Origin: Promethearchaeota archaeon
GTDB lineage: Archaea > Asgardarchaeota > Lokiarchaeia > Sigynarchaeales > SOKP01
Assembly: GCA_019057775.1 (NCBI GenBank)
Contig: JAHLWT010000164.1
Coordinates: 1-33,941, forward strand
DNA: 33,941 bases
Direction of reading: 5' to 3'
A model generated the notes under the pieces. The model saw nothing but the letters and a program-made list of their open reading frames with translations. It had not been told where the DNA came from and ran no database searches. Made by a program: the position numbers and the translations under genes. Shown in pieces: positions 27,306-33,941 of the stretch (position 1 is its first letter; each line of letters opens with the position of its first letter).

Positions 27306-27899
27306 ATGTCTCGTCAAAAATTGTTTTTAATGTTAGTAGGTGATTTTGTAGAAGATTATGAGGCATTTGTACCTCTTCAAATTCTAGATTTCGTTGAACA
27401 AAAAGTACATGTTGTTTGTCCTGATAAAAAAAAAGAGGATACGGTTAAAACTGCTGTACATGATTTTTTAGGTGATCAGACTTATGCTGAAAAACCTGGC
27501 CATCTTTTAAAGTTAAATTATACCTTTGCTGATGTGAACCCTAAAGACTATGATGCACTTATTATACCTGGAGGAAGATCTCCTGAATATTTGAGATTAA
27601 ATAAAAGAGTAATTGAAATTGTAAAGCATTTTATTGAGGAAAAAAAACCTATTGCTGCTGTTTGCCATGGTCCTCAAATTTTAGCTGCTGCTGGTGGATT
27701 ACTAAATAAACATGTCTGTCCATATCCCGCAGTAGGTCCAGAATGTGTTTTAGCGGGAGCAATAGTAGACCCACCTGGTCCAACATTTACTAATGTTTCA
27801 ATTGACGGTAATTTAGTGACAGCTCCCGCTTGGCCTGCTTTAGGAGTTTGGATGAGAAAATTCCTTATTACATGCGGTATACAATATTCCTTCCCTTAA
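27306..27899 (+). CDS. DJ-1/PfpI family protein, DJ-1D-like
   Basis: The 197-residue protein is a full-length single-domain DJ-1/PfpI member, a cytosolic family that includes glyoxalase III-type and stress-response proteins. The nucleophile elbow is AAVCHGPQILAAAG (Cys near 120, followed by His). The N-terminal acidic residue lies in GDFVEDYEAFVP, and PGGRSPEYLRL supplies the oxyanion side. The spacing and stretches such as VHVVCPDKK and TAVHDFLGDQTY are very close to my recollection of a repeat of the plant DJ-1D proteins, closer than to PfpI proteases. The expected role is methylglyoxal/glyoxal detoxification or protein repair, but substrate cannot be read from sequence. The gene stands alone, with a palindrome over its predicted transcription start. 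No clear Shine-Dalgarno site is seen. Confidence 0.9.
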   Translation: MSRQKLFLMLVGDFVEDYEAFVPLQILDFVEQKVHVVCPDKKKEDTVKTAVHDFLGDQTYAEKPGHLLKLNYTFADVNPKDYDALIIPGGRSPEYLRLNKRVIEIVKHFIEEKKPIAAVCHGPQILAAAGGLLNKHVCPYPAVGPECVLAGAIVDPPGPTFTNVSIDGNLVTAPAWPALGVWMRKFLITCGIQYSFP

Positions 27900-28068
27900 A
27901 GTTGAATTTAGTTTAATATAATAGATTAATAATAAAAAGACAATTGAAATCTTGGATTATTAAGATAGCTATAGTTAAGTTTACTGGCATGTTAAAAAGG
28001 TTCTAAATTAAAAGATTTTAATTAGAAATTTTCTTATAAGTTTTTAAAAAAAGTACAGTTGAAATAAA

Positions 28069-29682
28069 TTGAGTGATTTAATCAAAAGTCCAAATGAAGA
28101 AGAAAAGGTAGAGATCAAAAAAGAAGATAATGGTTATATTAGTTTTTTACTTGAGGAATATCGGTATTTTAGCGATTGGTTTAAAAGAAGTGAGGAAACC
28201 GGTGAAAAGAGATTGAATTTCTTTATAACATTGGTAACTGCTATTATAGCTGTCATAATGACTTTTATTACTAGTACTACGGAATTTCCTGAAATCCTCT
28301 CAACTTATACTCCCATTATAATATCTCTCCTTCTTTCATTATTAGTTTTAGGTATGCTCACATTTGGGAGGATAATTAAACGTAATAAAACTAGTGATGG
28401 ATATAAAAAAGATATTGATCGCATTAGGTCATTTTTTAAGGCCAAATATAAAGAAGAACTACAAGATTATGAGTTTTACCATGAAATTAAAGGACGCAAA
28501 ATATTAACTGGTGGAGTTGCTGATGTGATTATATCAATGAATTCTATTTTATTTGCGATAACAATCTTATTTCTAACATTTACTTTCACTTTATTGTTAA
28601 GAATTTTATTATTTATTCTCAGCTTCTTTGGAATTTTTATTATCTCTCAATACATCGCTTTAATACAATATTATAAAAAATATATCGATTTAATGAATAT
28701 TGATAAACCCACTAAGCTTGTATTAAAAAAATATATTATTATCTTCTCTTTAAGTGGTGTATTCTTAGTTTTAATTATGTTGTTTATAATTTTATGGTTT
28801 TTTTATTATACAACTTCCAATATAGCAATTTTTTTTGAATTTTCTGCAATCATCTTAATTTGTTTATGTTCCATAATTTGGATTATTGGTTTTTGGAATT
28901 TAAGAAAACGATATTATCGATTGACTAAGAGGGTAAAAACAAGTAGCATGAGATGGGAATGGCGAATCTTTTTTAAAGAAAATGATTTTGATCTTTGGAA
29001 ACATTTAGCTGAAGATAGTCAAGAGTGTAAATCAATAATTGATAATGAATCCGTAAGTAAATTTCATGATTATTATATTAATCTTGAAAATGCTGATTAT
29101 GGTTTAAAAGAACGATGGATTCTCAAAAATGGAGACATTTTACCGTATATAGAGTTAAAAATTCGAAGGAAAGTAGATAGTAAGATTAAAACAGAGCTTT
29201 GGGAAAAAATCATAAGTAATGAAATTAAAAATTCTATTATCGAAGAAGAAGGATTAAATAAAAATCAATTACTAGATTTCTTACAGAAAGGTTTACATGA
29301 TCCTTCTTTAGAAAATACAACTCATATTGAAAAAGTGCTGTCATGGATAAATAAATTAGGATTGAAAAGAATTTTTATTAATAAAGAGAGAAAGCAGATA
29401 CGAGGAAAATACATTAAAAGGGATAAGAAATGGGAATTTCATTATAGTCATGACAGACAGAGAGCTCCACTCGAAAATACTAATGTTATTTTAATTGAAC
29501 AAACAAATTTAATAAGTCTTCAAACAACAGATCAAACATTAAGAAAACTTAGATCAATTTGCTTGGAAACTAAGGAAAATGTTAAAATAATTAAAAGATT
29601 CATTAATAATTTCATTAAATTTAAGGAATATCATCTTGTAAGTTATCCCGAATTCATTAAAAATCCAAATCTCATTAATTAA
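28069..29682 (+). CDS. Six-helix membrane protein with C-terminal CYTH-like domain
   Basis: The start is TTG at 28069, since no in-frame ATG occurs before the first membrane helix. After a charged N-terminus (FLLEEYRYFSDWFKRSEE) come hydrophobic helices near 50-68 and 82-99, a long pair at about 152-200, and two more at 222-247 and 252-276. The remaining 260 residues are soluble and begin MRWEWRIFF. They contain PYIELKIRRKV followed by WEKI, then LKRIFINKERKQIRG, and end with VSYPEFI. Alternating strands of ELKIR type and basic strands resemble a CYTH/triphosphate-tunnel domain, which binds triphosphates or nucleotides. The family is known, but this assignment is a weak fold guess. The membrane part resembles small-effector carriers in some defence genes. 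The gene stands alone. Confidence 0.7.
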   Translation: MSDLIKSPNEEEKVEIKKEDNGYISFLLEEYRYFSDWFKRSEETGEKRLNFFITLVTAIIAVIMTFITSTTEFPEILSTYTPIIISLLLSLLVLGMLTFGRIIKRNKTSDGYKKDIDRIRSFFKAKYKEELQDYEFYHEIKGRKILTGGVADVIISMNSILFAITILFLTFTFTLLLRILLFILSFFGIFIISQYIALIQYYKKYIDLMNIDKPTKLVLKKYIIIFSLSGVFLVLIMLFIILWFFYYTTSNIAIFFEFSAIILICLCSIIWIIGFWNLRKRYYRLTKRVKTSSMRWEWRIFFKENDFDLWKHLAEDSQECKSIIDNESVSKFHDYYINLENADYGLKERWILKNGDILPYIELKIRRKVDSKIKTELWEKIISNEIKNSIIEEEGLNKNQLLDFLQKGLHDPSLENTTHIEKVLSWINKLGLKRIFINKERKQIRGKYIKRDKKWEFHYSHDRQRAPLENTNVILIEQTNLISLQTTDQTLRKLRSICLETKENVKIIKRFINNFIKFKEYHLVSYPEFIKNPNLIN

Positions 29683-29723
29683 TATATTAAATGTGTTCTT
29701 ATATGCTAAATTTATGAAAAGTA

Positions 29724-29903
29724 ATGATTAGAGATAAATCTAATACGGAAATCGCGAAAAACGAGATAAATCGTAAAATTAAATTCCCATCAAAAAATAA
29801 GGTTGAATCCATTGAGGAAGTTAAAGAATTACGGGAGAAATATAAATCAGCCGATGAAGAGTTCAAAAAAATTAAGAATATGTTGGTAACCTCCCTTTTT
29901 TGA
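29724..29903 (+). CDS. Small charged ORF, doubtful
   Basis: ATG 29724 to TGA 29901-29903 encodes 59 residues, rich in Lys and Glu, with one likely amphipathic helix (VESIEEVKELREKYKSADEE). No ribosome-binding site is clear. It follows the membrane-protein gene by 41 bases on the same strand and precedes the gene at 30020. It could be a small regulator, an antitoxin-like peptide or a fragment of a longer lost gene. Nothing is recognised. Confidence 0.3.
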   Translation: MIRDKSNTEIAKNEINRKIKFPSKNKVESIEEVKELREKYKSADEEFKKIKNMLVTSLF

Positions 29904-30019
29904 AAGATTAGTATTCGTATTTAATGCATTAAGATTTAATAAATTTAGACAAAAAGGTTAAGTTAATATCCTTAAAAATATTCAATTTATATTAAAAACT
30001 AATATTAGGTGAGAACTCT

Positions 30020-30838
30020 ATTACACGAGAACGATGGGGCGCTTTTTCAGTTATTGATCATGTAAATGCTACAGCCTTAGTTCCTGAAGTATTACTTTAT
30101 GATCGATTAGCTATTCCCGTCCCTTCAAATGATAAAGAAAGAAAACGATGGAGTAGAAGGAATTGGGATCCAGACCTTCTTGATCATCGTCTTGAGCAAT
30201 TAGATGATCTTGCTGTAAAAGTGCCTTGGGATCTTAAACGTCAAAAACAATATCAAGAAAGGATGAATCGTTTGAAATGGATCGAATTTGATGCAAATGA
30301 AGCTATCCCTCTAAATATGACAAGAATGGTGATTGCTGAAGACCAATCAATTAAGTTATCAAGTATAGCAACCCATATCACAATTGTTGCTGCATATCAA
30401 TCTAAAAATGATATCAAGGCAGATTTTATTTTACAAAAAAATCCTGAGAGATATTCTAATTTAGGCTTTCTTATTGGGCAGAAAATAGCAGTTCCAAGTG
30501 ATAAAAATCCTGAAAAATCATTAAAAAAAGCAATCAAATTAGCAAAGAATTCCGATTTTATATTACACAGAAAAGAATTGTACGAATGGCAGGATGATAT
30601 TATAAAAAAAAATATTGCTGAGGAAAATGCATTGAGAGAGTTAGATGAGTTGATTATAAATTATAATGATTGCATTAAAAAGGCTGTAAGAAAAGTTTAT
30701 TATAAATTTGCTTTTACAATTGGAGCAATTGTGCTAGGACTAATTGGAGGTTTGTTTACTCCAATAGCTACAGCAGGGGCGTTTCTATCAAAATCAATTG
30801 TTGAAATGTCATTAGTTGGAAGCCCTTCTCCATCTTAG
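30020..30838 (+). CDS. Unknown bacterial-type protein, apparent ATT start
   Basis: The frame is open from a stop near 29993 to TAG at 30836-30838, but its first GTG is at 30221, which would discard clearly protein-like sequence (ERWGAFSVIDH, ALVPEVLLYDRLAIPVP, WSRRNWDPDLLDHRLEQL). From memory, uncharacterised bacterial proteins carry this GAFSV...EVLLYDRL...PVP opening right at their N-terminus, so the start should be close to 30020. AGGTGAG lies at 30007-30013, 6 bases before ATT 30020-30022, and a TATA-like stretch lies about 25 bases further up. The ATT start gives 272 residues. The C-terminus has a Gly-rich hydrophobic stretch (IGAIVLGLIGGLFTPIA) that could be membrane-associated. Function is unknown. 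Alternatives are 5' truncation or a sequencing error at the start. Confidence 0.6.
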   Translation: MTRERWGAFSVIDHVNATALVPEVLLYDRLAIPVPSNDKERKRWSRRNWDPDLLDHRLEQLDDLAVKVPWDLKRQKQYQERMNRLKWIEFDANEAIPLNMTRMVIAEDQSIKLSSIATHITIVAAYQSKNDIKADFILQKNPERYSNLGFLIGQKIAVPSDKNPEKSLKKAIKLAKNSDFILHRKELYEWQDDIIKKNIAEENALRELDELIINYNDCIKKAVRKVYYKFAFTIGAIVLGLIGGLFTPIATAGAFLSKSIVEMSLVGSPSPS

Positions 30839-31271
30839 TTTAAAAAACCTTAATTAGAATAATAAAGCTTGTACAGATTATTATTGTATGTAAAAAAGTT
30901 GAACTCAAATATCTATAAATCAAGAACTTTAATCACTAAAATAGAGTTTTAATTATTGATTTTAGCGATTTATTTCTATACACACATTTAAATATGCATC
31001 TGAGATAACTAAACAGACTGGATTAGACCCAATTTTTATTTTTTCTTTGCGAATTTAAGATAGTTTTATATCTTAAGATGTGAATTGTGTATTAATAGGG
31101 AATTTATTTTTGAACAACCTCTATTAAAGTAAAAAATGTATAATACATAGGTTATTTAATGCTATTGTGAAGGAAATTTCTATGTGGATATTTGGCTTTA
31201 AATTTATTTAATTAATGCGAAATAGATAAATAGAGTACTTTACTTTTTAATATCTTCATTTTCTCTCTTTT
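30839..31271. other. Intergenic region between convergent genes
   Basis: This AT-rich stretch of about 430 bases separates two genes that end towards each other. I see T-rich runs near 31035-31047 and 31250-31274 that could stop transcription, and a weak 7-bp inverted repeat (ctaaaat 30936-30942, attttag 30959-30965). No ORF or RNA gene is supported. Confidence 0.4.
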
Positions 31272-33140
31272 TTAGCTTTCTTCAATTTTCCAAGGATATG
31301 GAGGGTATGAAGGAAAAATAAAGGATATTATTCTCTCATCTTTTCCAGTTGTAATATTATGATTTAGTTGAGATAATTCTTGATACAAATCCGCTATGTG
31401 TTGAAATTCAGGATGATTAATATTATTTTGACTTATTACATATGAGCAAACTTTATCATAATTAATACCATTATTATTGAGATATGATTTTACATTATTG
31501 CTTTCAAATATTTTCAGTATTCTCTTTGCTTTCTGATTTATTTTTCGTCCCCAGAGTATTATGATATCACTCAAATCCCTAGTGTTCCAAAATAAATCAT
31601 CCTTTACCTCTATTAAGAACAATGTATTATGAAAAATGAAAGCAGCATCTACTTCAATAAAAGATCGTATTGTATAAATTTGATCAGGTATTAAAATTTC
31701 TTTAACTGGGAACTTATATTCATCAAGATTGTCCTTTAGGATACTATAACTTTTACTCGTCTTATTAGCATTTTTCAGTATTATTTTAAATGGTCCTGAA
31801 AAAGGGGATTTAGGATAATGCTCAGTTATAAATTGTTCAATTAGGTAAGAAATATAATTCTCGGCTCTCTGCCCTCTTCTCAGACCTAAATTATGTTGTC
31901 TTAATAATTTAGTTAATTTATACAGAAGTGCATCGAATAACCAAAAAAGAGAATAAAATACACGACCGAATCTATCTTTTATGAAGGGCTTTTCAAAGAG
32001 ATCTAATGAATGATAAAAAAGAGGTACTCCAGATTTTAAAGGATTAGCTAAGGAAACATCTTCACTTTCAATATCATATAAAAATCTATGAAATAAATCT
32101 TCAGAAATGCCTTCTAACAATAAAAGAGTTTCTAATGTAATTTCATATTGATATTGAGGAGTATTGGGATTAAACGGAGCATTTTTAAAAAAATAATGAA
32201 AGAAATTACATATTTCAAATACTCCCAATCGCTCATCTTCACTTGCTAATCTTCCATAAATCTTCCTAATATATTCGACAAGATAAGGTAAAAATCTCTT
32301 TTTAAAAACAGGATCTGCAATAGCTGAAGCCACGGGCGGTATGTAAGAATAAAGATTAATCTCTTTCCCATCTTGATCCTTTGCCGGCATTTTTTGTTCT
32401 CTTTCTTTTTTAGTAAGAGATTGAGAAAATTTTGCCTTGCTTCTTTTTATAAACTCGATGTATTCGGGGAGCTCATAAAAAGGAATCGGGAAAAGAACAT
32501 TACCACTAATAGATTCACCTCTTTCCTTTTTATTATCTCTTGCTTCAAAAAAGAAATTACAAATCTCACGGGAAGCGTTGTTTGTTATCTCGTCTATGTA
32601 TTTAAAAATTCCATGTTCAGTACCAAAACTGAAAAAAGGAGAAGATCCGAATTCAGGTTGCATAGCATAATTGATAGGAAGCTTAGGTAAATTATCATAT
32701 TCAGATATTCCCAATCGGTCAAATGTTATTCGTAATAAAAGAGAAATAATTCTTAGATATGTAGGTGTCTCAAGAGTTATACGATTTAACAACCAATCAA
32801 AGGAACGATTACTCTCTTCTATTAAAGTGTCATACATTATACGCCAATAGTCTGATCTTAAAATAAAATATGAAGTATATAGGGGTCTAATCCATGCTTC
32901 AGAGTTATATTTTAGCACTGGAGCATTTTTCAATTTTTTCTTAAGAATTTCATCAATAATTGCATTTGTAGAAATCCAATGTGTTCTACCACGAGGATCT
33001 CTTCTTATTTTAGCTATTGCTTTAATTCTATGAGGATCAATTTTAATTTCTTTACCTGATTTTATATCCTTGGTCCAACAACAATTTTTATACTTCTTAT
33101 TACTTCCACAATAACAAGGATCGTTTCTTTTTAATTTCAT
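31272..33140 (-). CDS. SEC-C zinc motif protein with PD-(D/E)XK nuclease-like domain
   Basis: The 622-residue protein opens with a classic SEC-C zinc motif: Cys9, Cys11, Cys20 and Cys21 in NDPCYCGSNKKYKNCC. A long, mostly helical middle follows (about 40-480) without recognised domains. Near 490-515, SFIEVDAAFIF is followed by TLFLIEVKDD. This spacing of an acidic residue, a hydrophobic strand, E-x-D, a second strand and E-x-K is the core of PD-(D/E)XK nucleases. Such proteins cut DNA or RNA and are common in restriction and other defence genes; SEC-C is a frequent partner motif. ATG 33138-33140 has no Shine-Dalgarno site, so the message may be leaderless. It is a lone gene, transcribed leftward. 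Nuclease activity is predicted, not shown, and a full active-site check needs an alignment. Confidence 0.65.
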   Translation of the reverse strand: MKLKRNDPCYCGSNKKYKNCCWTKDIKSGKEIKIDPHRIKAIAKIRRDPRGRTHWISTNAIIDEILKKKLKNAPVLKYNSEAWIRPLYTSYFILRSDYWRIMYDTLIEESNRSFDWLLNRITLETPTYLRIISLLLRITFDRLGISEYDNLPKLPINYAMQPEFGSSPFFSFGTEHGIFKYIDEITNNASREICNFFFEARDNKKERGESISGNVLFPIPFYELPEYIEFIKRSKAKFSQSLTKKEREQKMPAKDQDGKEINLYSYIPPVASAIADPVFKKRFLPYLVEYIRKIYGRLASEDERLGVFEICNFFHYFFKNAPFNPNTPQYQYEITLETLLLLEGISEDLFHRFLYDIESEDVSLANPLKSGVPLFYHSLDLFEKPFIKDRFGRVFYSLFWLFDALLYKLTKLLRQHNLGLRRGQRAENYISYLIEQFITEHYPKSPFSGPFKIILKNANKTSKSYSILKDNLDEYKFPVKEILIPDQIYTIRSFIEVDAAFIFHNTLFLIEVKDDLFWNTRDLSDIIILWGRKINQKAKRILKIFESNNVKSYLNNNGINYDKVCSYVISQNNINHPEFQHIADLYQELSQLNHNITTGKDERIISFIFPSYPPYPWKIEES

Positions 33141-33546
33141 AAGATAAAAAAGTGAAGTTCTTTATGTTTCATGTTTTTATTTTGTCTTTATAAGATGATA
33201 ATAAATCTCGTATTTATTTTTATCTTTAAGAAAATGAAAATTTCTTAATAGAGCCTGCAAAAGAATTGGTTAAAATTAAAAAGAGAAAAACAAAATTAGA
33301 TTTTGAACTGATTAAAACTAATCCAATTAAATTTGAAGCCATAAGAAGAATATGGGAAATTATTTAATATGTTATAATAGAAATTGAATAGATATATAAT
33401 ATTGAAAATGAATTATTTTAAATTCTAAAAGATAAAGTAATTGATTTTGTCTATGGTAGATCATTTAAAGATTAGGAGTTTTTATATTATATTAAAAAGA
33501 GAAGCTTAATAATGATTAAAGATATTAAGGATAATTTAAGAGTTTG
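33141..33546. other. Intergenic region with a possible coding remnant
   Basis: A short rightward frame at about 33230-33367 without a proper start reads like the tail of a lost protein (LDFELIKTNPIKFEAIRRIW). The rest is A/T-rich and holds the promoters of the leftward nuclease-like gene and the rightward RNase III-like gene. No RNA gene is seen. Confidence 0.3.
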
Positions 33547-33941
33547 ATGAGAGAGTTGAATAAAAAAGAGTTAAAAGAATTTTTTAATTTACAGAGTAAG
33601 GATAAGATATTTAAAGATGTCATAACACCTAAATCTTGCGGTGGTGGAGATGGTTTCAAATATTTAGCCCTCCTTGGAGATTATGTCTTAAATCTCACGC
33701 TATTTAATTATTTTTCGAAAAAGGGGATTAAAAATTCGGGTGAGCTAACTAAAAAAATTCAATCCGTTCACAATGAATGGACACTCTGCCAACTTGGAGA
33801 ATTTCTTGAAATTACTGATGAAATGAATCCAACGGATCCTAATCATAAGATTACTGATAATGAGCTTAAAGAAAGCGTTGAAGCACTAATTGGAGCAAAT
33901 AATAAAATCCACGGACTTTCGAAAAGTGAATTAGATGTTGA
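33547..33941 (+). CDS. Atypical RNase III-like domain, N-terminal part cut by window edge
   Basis: ATG 33547 opens a frame that runs off the right edge after 131 codons. LALLGDYVLNLTLFNYFSKK (39-58), SGELTKKIQSVHN (64-76) and LKESVEALIGANNKIHG (107-123) follow the order and spacing of the RNase III catalytic domain (LEFLGD signature, the SEGELS/L region, then DxxEALIGA). RNase III proteins cleave double-stranded RNA with four acidic residues. Here Asp45 and Glu112 are kept, the first-motif Glu is replaced by Ala41, and the Asp of DxxE is Glu109. The enzyme may be weak, inactive or changed in specificity. Whether a dsRNA-binding domain follows cannot be seen. The start lacks a clear ribosome site. 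Confidence 0.6.
   Translation, partial: MRELNKKELKEFFNLQSKDKIFKDVITPKSCGGGDGFKYLALLGDYVLNLTLFNYFSKKGIKNSGELTKKIQSVHNEWTLCQLGEFLEITDEMNPTDPNHKITDNELKESVEALIGANNKIHGLSKSELDV

Noticed and set aside
1..33941. tRNA genes, rRNA genes and CRISPR arrays
   Set aside because: I looked for T-loop-like GTTCRAATC motifs and regularly spaced repeats by eye and found none convincing.

Overview
The window is strongly AT-rich and reads as archaeal. It carries a divergent TFIIB/TFB-like protein, TATA-type promoters close to start codons, and Shine-Dalgarno sites of the GGAGGTGATC type. The Lys/Ile/Asn-rich proteins and a DJ-1D-like protein of eukaryotic flavour make an Asgard (Lokiarchaeia-like) archaeon my best guess. 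That is an inference, because no rRNA, tRNA or ribosomal protein gene is present to prove it.

Left end (1-3.7 kb): a Lys/Glu-rich partial gene is followed by a small leftward group (TFB-like protein, then two small ORFs) with visibly more GC-rich codons than the rest. Next come a candidate structured RNA, a copy of the TFB-like gene's promoter element, an AT-rich repeat field, and an unknown 195-residue protein whose end may be frameshifted.

Centre (3.7-24 kb): this is the main feature. Five leftward genes are packed with gaps of 1-19 bases or a 4-base overlap, nearly all with good ribosome sites. In transcription order they encode a lysozyme-like/AmpD-type amidase (548 aa), a DUF6603-like giant (1172 aa), a 1166-aa protein with a membrane hairpin, a 1930-aa protein with a coiled-coil N-terminus, and an 886-aa protein. 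A rightward 1024-aa relative of the amidase (same N-terminal and lysozyme-like domains plus a peptidoglycan-binding domain) faces the operon end. From memory, all these proteins resemble large uncharacterised proteins that occur together in bacterial gene clusters. The set looks like a transferred, undescribed multi-protein system with cell-wall-cutting components, found here in an organism not expected to have murein. No contractile-tail genes are seen.

Right part (24-34 kb): a 5'-truncated, frameshifted second copy of the 1166-aa protein; a DJ-1D-like protein with a palindrome at its promoter; a membrane protein with a possible CYTH-like cytosolic domain; a small ORF; a 272-residue bacterial-type protein that seems to begin at ATT; a SEC-C plus PD-(D/E)XK nuclease-like protein; and the start of an atypical RNase III-like gene at the right edge.
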